From assembly GCF_018070565.1 (NCBI RefSeq), contig NZ_JAGPXL010000003.1, forward strand, positions 62,001 to 126,000: DNA of 64,000 bases, written 5' to 3'. The position numbers and the translations under genes are program-made. The stretch comes from Streptomyces sp. B93. GTDB taxonomy: Bacteria; Actinomycetota; Actinomycetes; Streptomycetales; Streptomycetaceae. Below the pieces are notes generated by a model. That model saw only the letters and a program-made list of their open reading frames with translations, ran no database searches and was not told where the DNA came from. Below, one piece after another: positions 7,434 through 15,543 of the stretch (its first letter is position 1; every line of letters starts with the position of its first letter).

Positions 7434-10199
7434 CTAGGGTTGTGCACCGGTCTTTTCCGACTGCTCCACCAGTCGGGCCAGCTCGACCCGGGACCGTACG
7501 CCCAGGGCGGCGAAGACATTGCGGAGGTGGTAGTCCACGGTGCGGGTGCTGACGGAGAGGCTCCGGGCGACCTCTCGGTTGGTGGCGCCCTCGGCCACGC
7601 ACTGTGCGATACGCCACTGCTGGGGGGTGAGCCGGGACAGCGCCCCGCCGCCGGTCGCGCCGGTCGCCGCCCCGTTGGCGCGCAGCTCCTGGCGTGCCTG
7701 CTCGGCCCAGACCCCGGCGCCGCAGTGGTCGAAGGCCGCCAGCGCTGCGCCGAGCCGGTCGCGGGCCTCGCGCAGCCGGCGCCGTCGCCGCAGCCACTTG
7801 CCGTACAGCAGCTGGGTGCGGGCCCGTTCGAAGTCGCCGGGTGTCCTCTCGTGCAGGTGCAGGGCGCGCAGGTAGAGCGCGTCGGCGTGCTCGGGCGGCG
7901 CGAGCAGGGCGTGACAGCGGGCCAGCTGGGCGGGTGCCTGGGCGTCGGCGCCGAGGGCGGCCCACAGCGCGAGGTCGGCGACGACGTCGCGGGCGTCCCC
8001 CGGGCGTCCGGCGAGCACGGCGGCCTCCACGAAGCAGGGCACCGCGAGCATCCACACCGCGAAGTGACCGCGCCGGGGTCCGGTCCTGACCAGTGGGCCG
8101 AGCCGGTCCGCCGCCTCCAGTGGACGGCCCCGGCCCAGGTCGGCACGGGCGGCGGCCCAGTGCGCGAGGGTGGCGGCCTGGGCCAGGCCGTGCCGTCGGG
8201 CGGTGGTGAGGGCGGCGGCCACATGGTGGGTGACGACGGAGGTCTCGCCCTCGATCGACGCGGCCAGGGCGAGTACGGCGTGGTGGTGGGCGGCGGTGTT
8301 GCGCTGCCCGGCGCGCTGGGCGGCGCGCAGTCCCTCCTCGGCGTGGGTGCGGGCCAGGGCGTGGCGTCCGGCGCGCAGTTCGGCGTAGGCGAGGTACTCC
8401 AGGGCGCGGGGCACCAGGGCGCCGGAGCCGCGGGCGCGGGCCGCCGCCAGGGCCCGCGCCCCCGACCGGGCCGCCGCGGACATGTCACCGAGGAGGAGTG
8501 CGGCGACCGCCGGGCGCAGCAGGGCGTCGGGTTCGCCGTCGACGGGGGCGAGCGCCACCACGCGGCGCAGCGGGGCCGCCGCGTCGTCGAAGCGTGCCTC
8601 CAGTACGGCGCGCAGGCCGAGGCGGTAGTCGGAGGCGGGATGCGGCCCGGTCGCCGGGGCCGGGGCGGGCCGCCCGGCGTCGAGGGCGTCCAGGCAGGCC
8701 TCCGCGTCGCCCGCCGCCCAGGCCGCGTCGGCGGCGGCGAGCGCGGCGGCCATGGCGAGGTCCGGCTCCTCGGCGGACAGCAGGCCGGCGGCGGACAGCA
8801 GGGACTCGCGGGCGTCGGCGACCGGGCCGTCGTAGCGCTCGGCCAGACCCCGCACCAGCTCGGCCCGGCCGCGCACGGCCTCCGGCAGCGTGCTGTGGAC
8901 GGCGTCGCCGAGCAGCCCGAGGGCCCAGCGGGGGCGGCCCGCGTGCAGTGCCTGCTCGGCGGCGGCCGTACGGCTGGCGGCGCGCCGCGTGGGGTCCGCC
9001 GCGAGCTGGGCGGCACGGCTGTGCGCCAGGGCGCGCAGCCGCTCGGAGGCCGCGACGCCCGCGTCGGCCGCGGTGGCCGACAGCTCGGCGGCGATCACGG
9101 GTGCGGGTGAGGTGGTGGCCCAGGCGCGGTGCAGCAGCGCCGGGAGCCGCTGCCCGTCGGCCGCCAGGACCTGGGCGAGCGCCCGGTGTGCGGCCCGCCG
9201 CCGCTCCGGCGGGGCCCCGGCGTAGGCGGCGCGCCGCAGCAGGCTCCCGGCGAACCGGAACCGGCCGTCGGCGAGGTCCACGGCGTCGGGCAGCGGGTGG
9301 CGGGGGGCGGAGGCGGCGGGCCGCAGCCGCCGTACGGATCTGAGGACCAGGTCGGCGTCCACGGCGAGGTCGTCGGACTCGTGCAGCGCGGCGGCCGCGG
9401 TGACCAGCAGGTCGGCCGCGGCGGGCGGGAGGCCGCGCAGCGCTTCCCCGGCCACGCCGGTGAGCACCCCGGCGTCGGCGAGCGGCCGGGGCAGGGGCCG
9501 CTGCCCGGCCAGCTCGGCGGGTGCCAGCCGGCGCACCAGGGCCAGCAGCAGGGCGGGGTTGCCCTCGGCCTCCTCCAGCAGTTCCTCACGGACCGTGGGG
9601 TCGACGCCGCCGCCCGTGACGTCGTCCAGCAGCGCTCCGGCGTCGGGCGGGGCGAGCGGGTGCAGTCCGGTCACCGGCAGTCCGGCGAGGTCCCGTTCGG
9701 CGGCGCGGTGCCCGGCGGTGGAGACGAGGAGTCCGACCCGGCCCGCCACGTGCAGCCGCCGGGCGGCCTGGCCCAGGGCGGCGCGGGAGGCGCTGTCCCA
9801 CAGGTGGACGTCGTCGACGCAGAGCAGCAGCGGGGCGTCGGTGGCGGCGGAGGCCAGCGTGTCCAGCAGCGCCCGCACCGGCGGGGCTCCCGTCCCGGCC
9901 GCGCCGACCGCGGCCCCGGTCTCCGCCGCCAGGGCCGCCGCCGTACGGCACAGGGTGTGCACGGCGGCGTAGGACGCGCGGGTGCCGGACGGTTCGGCGG
10001 GGACGGTGAGGACGCGTCCGGCGTCGAAGGCGCGGGCCGCGTGGCCGAGCAGGGCGGTGCGGCCGAGTCCCGGCTCGCCGGTCACCACGAGAACGGCGCT
10101 GTCCGTCCGCAGCCGGTCCAGCAGGGCGGCCACGGCCCGCCGTTGGGTGTCGCGCCCGTACAGCCGTCCAGGCGCTCGCACGGTCGTCGATACGGTCAT
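7434..10199 (-). CDS. Large ATP-binding LuxR-family (LAL/MalT-like) transcriptional regulator
   Basis: A 921-residue protein with an N-terminal AAA/NACHT-like ATPase, a long Ala-rich TPR-like middle region and a C-terminal LuxR helix-turn-helix (about 855-915: LTPQQWRIAQCVAEGATNRE then VARSLSVSTRTVDYHLRNVF). Walker B is LLLCVDDVHLWD. The P-loop at residues 41-48 reads GEPGLGRT, with Arg where Lys is expected, so ATP hydrolysis may be altered. The start at 10199 is the first Met near the ATPase domain. Its ribosome site is weak, and in-frame codons extend 52 residues upstream. In Streptomyces such regulators often activate nearby catabolic or secondary-metabolite genes; no target is evident here. 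Confidence 0.87.
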   Translation of the reverse strand: MTVSTTVRAPGRLYGRDTQRRAVAALLDRLRTDSAVLVVTGEPGLGRTALLGHAARAFDAGRVLTVPAEPSGTRASYAAVHTLCRTAAALAAETGAAVGAAGTGAPPVRALLDTLASAATDAPLLLCVDDVHLWDSASRAALGQAARRLHVAGRVGLLVSTAGHRAAERDLAGLPVTGLHPLAPPDAGALLDDVTGGGVDPTVREELLEEAEGNPALLLALVRRLAPAELAGQRPLPRPLADAGVLTGVAGEALRGLPPAAADLLVTAAAALHESDDLAVDADLVLRSVRRLRPAASAPRHPLPDAVDLADGRFRFAGSLLRRAAYAGAPPERRRAAHRALAQVLAADGQRLPALLHRAWATTSPAPVIAAELSATAADAGVAASERLRALAHSRAAQLAADPTRRAASRTAAAEQALHAGRPRWALGLLGDAVHSTLPEAVRGRAELVRGLAERYDGPVADARESLLSAAGLLSAEEPDLAMAAALAAADAAWAAGDAEACLDALDAGRPAPAPATGPHPASDYRLGLRAVLEARFDDAAAPLRRVVALAPVDGEPDALLRPAVAALLLGDMSAAARSGARALAAARARGSGALVPRALEYLAYAELRAGRHALARTHAEEGLRAAQRAGQRNTAAHHHAVLALAASIEGETSVVTHHVAAALTTARRHGLAQAATLAHWAAARADLGRGRPLEAADRLGPLVRTGPRRGHFAVWMLAVPCFVEAAVLAGRPGDARDVVADLALWAALGADAQAPAQLARCHALLAPPEHADALYLRALHLHERTPGDFERARTQLLYGKWLRRRRRLREARDRLGAALAAFDHCGAGVWAEQARQELRANGAATGATGGGALSRLTPQQWRIAQCVAEGATNREVARSLSVSTRTVDYHLRNVFAALGVRSRVELARLVEQSEKTGAQP

Positions 10200-10359
10200 T
10201 CCCGGGAGGTTACGTACAGGTAACCGGGCCCGGAAGCCGGGCGTCCGCGGCCCCGCCCCGCTCATCCGCGCCGCGACCTGCCGTTTCGTACGGTGTCGGC
10301 GGCGCAGGTCTGTGCCGGTGCCCAGGCCGGAGACGGACCGGCCGGGCCCCGGCACAACG

Positions 10360-10396
10360 CCGGCGGCGGCCGCGCGCCGGGCGCGACCGCCGCCGG
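10360..10396 (-). terminator. Hairpin terminator of the esterase gene
   Basis: Arms CCGGCGGCGG (10360-10369) and CCGCCGCCGG (10387-10396), with an inner CGCGC/GCGCG stem and one mismatch, lie directly after the stop of the 10413-11357 gene. Confidence 0.7.
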
Positions 10397-10412
10397 GGCA
10401 CCCCGGTGGGTG

Positions 10413-11357
10413 TCAGGAGGTGTGCGGGCAGTTGCCCCGGTACTCCTCGATGGTGAGGCTGGGCCGCGGCAGCGGGCACAGGAACTGCTCGTAGCGGGTG
10501 TCGTTGTCGATGAATCGCTTCAGCCACGAAATGCTGTACTTGGCGATCGTCGTGTCGTTCGTGTTCGGGGTGAAGTGCGTGGCGTTGTTCAGCTCCAGGT
10601 AGGCCTTGTCCAGGGACGACGGCAGGCTGTTGTAGAAGGGCTCGGAGTGGGTGGCGACCGGGGCGATGGTGTCGCCGTCGGCGCCGATGATCATGGTCGG
10701 GGTGCGCAGCTCCGGCCAGGTCTTGTCGGTGTTCCAGGGCGTGAGCGGGATCGCGGCCTGGAGGGAGGGCCGGGACTTGGCCGCCTCCAGGCTGCCGCCG
10801 CCGCCCATCGAGTGGCCCATCACGCCCAGGCGGCTGCTGTCGACACGGCCGCGCACCGAGCTGCGCTCGGTGAGGTAGTCCAGCGCGGCGAGCAGCTGAC
10901 GGCCCCGCGAGTCGGGCTGGTCCAGCGTGGTGTTGGTGTCGATGGTGAACACCACGAAGCCCTGGGAGGCGAGGCGCGGTCCGAGCCAGGCGATGGACGA
11001 CTCGTAGGCGGTGAACCCGGGCGAGATGACGACCGCGCCGAAGGTGCCGTCGGCGGTGCTGGTCGGGTAGTAGATCGTGCCGCCGCCGAAGCCGGAGACG
11101 AGCAGCGAGGACACGCTGGTCTGGGAGACGGAGTACGGGCCGCGCAGCGCCTCGATGCTGCTGTTGGTCGGCGCCGGGCCGCGCTCGTAGGGGTTGTCCG
11201 CGGCGTGCGCCCCGGGGCTGGTGAGGGTGGAGAGCCCGACCACGGCGGCGATCGCGGCGGCGGCGCCGGCGAGGCGGCGCGTCCCGCGGCGGGCGCGGCC
11301 GGTGGGGGGCGTGCTGGTGACGCTGGTGGCGGTGCTGCTGTGCGGGTGCTCCTGCAC
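10413..11357 (-). CDS. Secreted cutinase/PET-hydrolase-like alpha/beta-hydrolase (polyesterase, lipase)
   Basis: A 314-residue secreted serine hydrolase of the actinobacterial cutinase/Streptomyces exfoliatus lipase family, expected to cleave ester bonds in lipids, cutin or synthetic polyesters. The signal peptide has arginine pairs and a hydrophobic core, with cleavage likely after residue 52 (AHA). The nucleophile elbow GHSMGG places Ser183. Asp229 (GDTIAP) and His261 (ATHF) complete the triad; their spacings (46 and 32) match Thermobifida cutinases. The oxyanion loop is PGFTAYESS, with Phe where those cutinases have Tyr. Trp208 lies in TPWNTDKTW. Two C-terminal Cys (FLCPLP; GNCPHTS) likely form the family disulfide. 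The GTG start follows AGAGG. Confidence 0.9.
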   Translation of the reverse strand: MQEHPHSSTATSVTSTPPTGRARRGTRRLAGAAAAIAAVVGLSTLTSPGAHAADNPYERGPAPTNSSIEALRGPYSVSQTSVSSLLVSGFGGGTIYYPTSTADGTFGAVVISPGFTAYESSIAWLGPRLASQGFVVFTIDTNTTLDQPDSRGRQLLAALDYLTERSSVRGRVDSSRLGVMGHSMGGGGSLEAAKSRPSLQAAIPLTPWNTDKTWPELRTPTMIIGADGDTIAPVATHSEPFYNSLPSSLDKAYLELNNATHFTPNTNDTTIAKYSISWLKRFIDNDTRYEQFLCPLPRPSLTIEEYRGNCPHTS

Positions 11358-11608
11358 GACTGGGGGTCCTCTCGGTCATGTGGGGAGGCCCGGCCGTACG
11401 CGGTCCCACTGGCGTGGAGGATGCGTGGACCGCGTCCGACGGGCGCCGCCGAACTGGCTGGCCCCGCCACTGTCGGGGCGGACCCGCGGCGGGGGGACCG
11501 GCGAAATCACCGGTGTCGTGCGGGGAGGGCGGTCGAGGGCGCGGCGAGCGGGTGTGCGACGCTCGGCACCGGTTCGTGGAACCTCGTGGGCGACAGAGAG
11601 GCGACGGC

Positions 11609-12493
11609 ATGCGTATCGGACTGCTGGGCACCGGGCCGTGGGCGCGGATGGCACACGCACCGGCCCTGAGCGGGCACGGCGAGCTGGAGTTCGCCGGGGT
11701 GTGGGGACGCCGCCCCGAGGCCGCGAAGGAACTGGCCGACGAGTACGGGGTCCGGGCCTACGACGACGTGGACGCGCTGATCGCCGATGTGGACGCGGTC
11801 GCGGTGGCGCTGCCGCCGGACGTGCAGGCGGGCCTCGCGGCGCGGGCGGCGCGGGCGGGCCGCCATCTGCTGCTGGACAAGCCGCTGGCACCGACGGTGG
11901 CGCAGGGGCGGGCCGTGGTGGAGGCCGTGCGGGAGGCGGGGGTCGCCTCGGTGGTCTTCTTCACCACACGGTTCCAGCGGGAGCCGGAGGCGTGGATCGA
12001 CGCGCAGGCGGCGGCCGGGGGCTGGTTCACGGCGCGGGCGCAGTGGCTGGGCGCGGTGTTCACCACCGACAGCCCCTTCGCCGCGTCCCCGTGGCGGCGG
12101 GAGCGGGGCGCGCTGTGGGACGTGGGCCCGCACGCGCTGAGCGTGCTGCTGCCGGTGCTCGGTGACGCCCGCCGGGTGGCCGCCGCGGCGCGCGGGCCGC
12201 GGGACACCGTCCAGCTGGTCCTCGACCACGACGGCGGCGCGTCCAGCACCCTCACCCTGAGCCTGACCGCGCCGGTGGCCGCGGCGGGCGCCGGGGTCGA
12301 GCTGCGCGGCACCGCCGGGGTGACCGAGCTGCCCACCGGCACCGAGACCGCGGTGGACGCCCTGACCCGGGCGGCGGACGCCCTGCGCACCGCCGCGGCC
12401 ACCGGCGTCCCCCACCCCTGCGACGCGGCCTTCGCCCTCCGCGTCACCGAGATACTCGCGGAGGCGGAGGGACTGCTGGGCGTCAGGGACTGA
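11609..12493 (+). CDS. Gfo/Idh/MocA-family oxidoreductase
   Basis: A 294-residue NAD(P)-dependent oxidoreductase, probably acting on a sugar or cyclitol. An N-terminal Rossmann fold opens MRIGLLGTGPWARMAHAPAL; the family EKP-like motif appears as LDKPLAP near residue 93, with Asp in place of the usual Glu. The C-terminal substrate domain starts around residue 120. The ATG at 11609 has GAGAGG 7 bases upstream. The gene is about 60 residues shorter than many family members. Its end overlaps the convergent GNAT gene by 11 bases. Confidence 0.85.
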   Translation: MRIGLLGTGPWARMAHAPALSGHGELEFAGVWGRRPEAAKELADEYGVRAYDDVDALIADVDAVAVALPPDVQAGLAARAARAGRHLLLDKPLAPTVAQGRAVVEAVREAGVASVVFFTTRFQREPEAWIDAQAAAGGWFTARAQWLGAVFTTDSPFAASPWRRERGALWDVGPHALSVLLPVLGDARRVAAAARGPRDTVQLVLDHDGGASSTLTLSLTAPVAAAGAGVELRGTAGVTELPTGTETAVDALTRAADALRTAAATGVPHPCDAAFALRVTEILAEAEGLLGVRD

Positions 12494-13367
12494 AGCAGAT
12501 CCGCTCGCGTACGACGGGGAACCCGGCGCGTTCGAAGTGGGCGGCCATCGGGGTGTTGCCGCGGTCGGTCGCCGCGGCGATGAAATCCGCGCCGCGTTCG
12601 GCGAGGAAGTGGGTGCACTCGGCGAGCAGGTCGTAGGCGTAGCCGTGGCCGCGTTGTTCCGGCAGGACGCCGATGAAGCCGATGCAGGGGCCCGAGGGGT
12701 TGTGGGCGGGGATGTGGATGCCGACCGCGTCGCCCCCGGGGGTGCGGGCGACGCGCCACCACTCGCGGGGGGACGGGCACCAGTGGAAGAAGTCGAGTTC
12801 CTCCCGCGCGGCGAGGTCCACGCCGCCCTTGTCGATGGCGAGCAGGGCGTGCTGGTCGAGGGTGGCGGAGTGGATGCGGCGCAGGGCGTCGAGGAACACC
12901 GCGTCGTCCGGTTCGGGGTCGTACACCAGGCGGGTGGGGCGGGGCGGCAGGCCCAGGTCCGGGGTCCAGCGGTAGAGGAAGCGCTCCACGAGGAGGTCGT
13001 ATCCGGCGGTCCGGGCGGCGGCGAAGCGGGTCTCGGCGGCGGCGCGGGCCGGTGCGTGCTCGCGCCAGCCGCTGGGCAGGGTCAGCTCCAGCTCGACCCG
13101 CCAGGGGGCGGTGCGCAGCAGCTCCGCGCCGGCCTCCGTCTCGCCCTCGGCGACGTCGAACCAGTTGATGTTGACCGGTTCCGGGTCGTCGGGGCCGCCC
13201 CACCAGGCGCCGCGGGCGACAACCCGGCCGTCGCGCAGGGCGACGCGCCGCCAGTCGGGGCGGTGCCGGGTCCTGCGGTGGGTCTCGTGGTGGCCGAGGG
13301 GGTCGGGGAGCGCGTCGAAAAGGGCCGCTTCGCTGTCGTCGAGCGAGCGGATGACCAGGTCGGTCAT
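12483..13367 (-). CDS. GNAT-family N-acetyltransferase
   Basis: A 294-residue protein, about twice the size of a single GNAT domain. The C-terminal half has the acetyl-CoA loop IGFIGVLPEQRGHGYAYDLL (about residues 225-245) and the ERAGF motif near the end (AAHFERAGFPVV). The N-terminal half (VALRDGRVVARGAWWG) looks like a degenerate second GNAT fold. The ATG is preceded by CGGAGG. The substrate is unknown. It is convergent with the oxidoreductase gene. Confidence 0.85.
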   Translation of the reverse strand: MTDLVIRSLDDSEAALFDALPDPLGHHETHRRTRHRPDWRRVALRDGRVVARGAWWGGPDDPEPVNINWFDVAEGETEAGAELLRTAPWRVELELTLPSGWREHAPARAAAETRFAAARTAGYDLLVERFLYRWTPDLGLPPRPTRLVYDPEPDDAVFLDALRRIHSATLDQHALLAIDKGGVDLAAREELDFFHWCPSPREWWRVARTPGGDAVGIHIPAHNPSGPCIGFIGVLPEQRGHGYAYDLLAECTHFLAERGADFIAAATDRGNTPMAAHFERAGFPVVRERICFSP

Positions 13368-13702
13368 GGGTCCTCCGGGTTGCGGGGAGCGCTCCCGGGC
13401 AGGTCAGGCACGGCACGCCGGGGCAACGGGAAGGGAGCGCTGAAACAGGGGGAATCGCACGGCACTGCCTCCTTCCGTCGTCTCGGGGCGTGGCGTCTGA
13501 CGGTACGAGAGGCCCCGCGTGATCGTCCAGCGGTTTTTCGCGGAACCCGGATCGGTGCCCCGGCCTGCGCCGAAACCGACATCCAGGGGCGGTTTGCCGC
13601 GTCTCGGGATTGCATGGCGGGCTCCCGGGGTGAATCGTGAGTTATCGGACCCGATGACAGCAGCGGGGCCGAAGCAGTGACCCGGACCGAGGAGCACAGA
13701 TC
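13368..13702. other. Intergenic region, 335 bases
   Basis: I see no gene on either strand. It must hold the promoters of the divergent GNAT gene and the 13703 gene. No clear operator, hairpin or standard -35/-10 pair was recognised. Confidence 0.5.
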
Positions 13703-13909
13703 ATGTCTACGTCACAGTCCGGCGCGTCCCAGCCCTCCCAGGACCGCGCCACCCCCGACGCCCTGCTCCACATCCGCCCCGGCACCGATGTGTCGGCCGA
13801 GGACGTGGTGCTCGCGTCCGGCAAGGACCTGACCCCGCGCAACCTGGAGTGGGCCGAGCGGAAACTGGCGGCGGAAGGCCCCGCCGCGCTGGACAAGCTG
13901 CTTCCTTAG
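13703..13909 (+). CDS. Small conserved hypothetical protein
   Basis: A 68-residue soluble protein without Cys or a membrane segment. It has a Ser/Gln/Ala-rich first 18 residues and a charged helical C-terminus (NLEWAERKLAAEGPAALDKL). The ATG has GAGGAG 8 bases upstream, and a 14-bp-stem terminator follows. I believe similar short proteins occur widely in Streptomyces, but no function is known to me. Confidence 0.75.
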   Translation: MSTSQSGASQPSQDRATPDALLHIRPGTDVSAEDVVLASGKDLTPRNLEWAERKLAAEGPAALDKLLP

Positions 13910-13927
13910 CGGCGTACGCAGGCAAAG

Positions 13928-13960
13928 GGCAGGGGCACCGCACCGGGCGGTGCCCCTGCC
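13928..13960. terminator. Bidirectional terminator between convergent genes
   Basis: A perfect 14-bp inverted repeat (13928-13941 and 13947-13960, arm GGCAGGGGCACCGC) with a 5-base loop lies between the ends of the 13703 gene and the DUF5709 gene. Confidence 0.85.
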
Positions 13961-13980
13961 GTGGTGACGGGACGGGGGGA

Positions 13981-14472
13981 TCAGTCGGGCGGGGGCGTCA
14001 TGTCGTCGTCGACGATGTGGACGGCGGCCTCCTCGGCGCCCGCCGCGCCCGCGTCGATGCCGACGTCCTCGGCGACCTCCTCCTTGGTGGTGTCGGGGCG
14101 CAGGCCCTCGTCCGGGGCGACCAGGCGTCCGGCGCGCTCGCCGCCCGCCTCCGGGTCGACCGGTTCGCCCTCCCCCTCCGGCAGGTCGCCGACACCGTCC
14201 CCGACGGGCGCGCCCGCCTCGGGGACCTCCTGGGCGAGCCGCTCGTCGAGGCTCTCGCCCTCGTGCTGTTCGGCGGCGGTGGTGCCGTGCTTGGTGACGC
14301 CGAGCGGCTTCTCCGGCGGTGAGTAGCCCTCGTCCAGGGTGTCGTCGTAGGTCCGTTCGTCGACGGCGTTCTCCAGGTCCAGCGGTGCGGCGTCCTCCTG
14401 CTCCTCGTTGGTCCCGGTGGGCTGGTAGACGTCGTCCCCCATCGGTTCGGGGTTCGTCCGTTCCGTGCCCAT
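13981..14472 (-). CDS. DUF5709-like acidic protein
   Basis: A 163-residue, very acidic soluble protein, rich in Glu, Asp and Pro, with the conserved core DEGYSPPEKPLGVTKHGTTA and EQHEGESLDERLAQEVPE. This matches the actinobacterial DUF5709 family of unknown function as I recall it. No catalytic motif or membrane segment is seen. The ATG has AGGGAGG 5 bases upstream. It lies downstream of the proteasome-like gene in the same direction (71-base gap). Confidence 0.8.
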   Translation of the reverse strand: MGTERTNPEPMGDDVYQPTGTNEEQEDAAPLDLENAVDERTYDDTLDEGYSPPEKPLGVTKHGTTAAEQHEGESLDERLAQEVPEAGAPVGDGVGDLPEGEGEPVDPEAGGERAGRLVAPDEGLRPDTTKEEVAEDVGIDAGAAGAEEAAVHIVDDDMTPPPD

Positions 14473-14543
14473 GCTGCCTCCCTGTGGTGCTGGTGGTCCC
14501 CTTCCGCGTTTCCCGTTCCGGGGCCGCCAACCTCCCGGGAGGC

Positions 14544-15401
14544 TCAGGGAGCGGCGTTCGGGCCGTTCGGGCGGGCCCGGCGCTGGGTGATCATCTCCTC
14601 GCTGAGCCGCGCCGTCTCCGGCTCGGCGAGGCGCTCGAAGCCGTCCTCGGTGATCACCGAGACGAGGGGGAAGATCCGCCGGGAGACGTCGGGGCCGCCG
14701 GTCGCGGAGTCGTCGTCGGCGGCGTCGTAGAGGGCGTGCAGCGCGGCCAGGGCCGCCTCACGCCGGTCCATGCCCGTGCGGTACAGCTTCTTCAGCGCTC
14801 CCCGGGCGTACGGGGAGCCGGAGCCCTCGGCGTGGAAGGCTGACTTCTCGTAGGCGCCGCCCGCCACGTCGTAGGCGAAGATGCGGCCGCGGCGGCCTCC
14901 GGGGGCCTTGGGGTCGTAGCCCGCGAGGAGGGGGACGACGGCGAGGCCCTGCATGGCCTGGGCGAGGTTCTGCCGGAGCAGGCCGGCGAGCCGGGCCGCC
15001 TTGGCGCCGAAGGTCATCGGGGTGCCCTCGATCTTCTCGAAGTGGGCGAGTTCGACCTGGTAGAGCTTGACCATGTCGAGGGCGAGTCCGACGCTTCCGG
15101 CGAAGGCGACCGCCGTGTGGTCGTCGGCGGGGTGCACCTTCTCCAGGTCGCGCTGGGCGATGAGGTTCCCCATGGTGGCCCTGCGGTCCCCGGCGATCAG
15201 TACGCCGTCGGCGTAGGCGAGGGCGAGGACGGTGGTGCCGTGCGGGAACCGGCCGGGCTCGGCGCGCACGCCGTCGGGCAAGGGGCTGCGGGTGGGCAGC
15301 AGCCCGGGGCGGTGCGCCGCGAGGAACTCGGTGAACGACGAGGTGCCGGGGGTGAAGAACTCCTCCCCCAGCCGGCCGCCCTCCCACTCGTTGCCCGCCA
15401 T
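14544..15401 (-). CDS. prcB: Proteasome beta-subunit paralogue, stand-alone
   Basis: A 285-residue Ntn-hydrolase of the actinobacterial 20S proteasome beta family. The propeptide (about 50 residues, with FFTPGTSSFTEFL) ends at HG|TTVLALAYADGVLIAGDRRA, where Thr becomes the catalytic N-terminus. Other conserved blocks are ATMGNLIAQRDLEKVHPADD, QAMQGLAVVPLLAGYD and LYDAADDDSATGGPDVSRRI. No prcA, pup, dop, pafA or mpa/arc is beside it, unlike the usual proteasome locus, so it is probably a second copy. The ATG at 15401 (GGGGGG upstream) fits PrcB length; an alternative ATG at 15431 with AGGAG is also possible. Confidence 0.85.
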   Translation of the reverse strand: MAGNEWEGGRLGEEFFTPGTSSFTEFLAAHRPGLLPTRSPLPDGVRAEPGRFPHGTTVLALAYADGVLIAGDRRATMGNLIAQRDLEKVHPADDHTAVAFAGSVGLALDMVKLYQVELAHFEKIEGTPMTFGAKAARLAGLLRQNLAQAMQGLAVVPLLAGYDPKAPGGRRGRIFAYDVAGGAYEKSAFHAEGSGSPYARGALKKLYRTGMDRREAALAALHALYDAADDDSATGGPDVSRRIFPLVSVITEDGFERLAEPETARLSEEMITQRRARPNGPNAAP

Positions 15402-15482
15402 CGCGTTCCCCCCTCTGCTCCGGTCCGACATCCGACTCCTACCTGACCCGGCGGGACGGGAAACACGCCGGACGTCATCGGC

Positions 15483-15512
15483 GCCTCCGCGGCCGGGGGC
15501 GGCCACGGAGGC
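15483..15512 (-). terminator. Hairpin terminator of the GH65-HAD operon
   Basis: 12-bp arms (15483-15494 and 15501-15512) with one mismatch and a 6-base loop lie 32 bases after the GH65 stop codon. Confidence 0.65.
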
Positions 15513-15543
15513 GGAGACAGCGGGGAGCAACCGGAGGCTGGGG

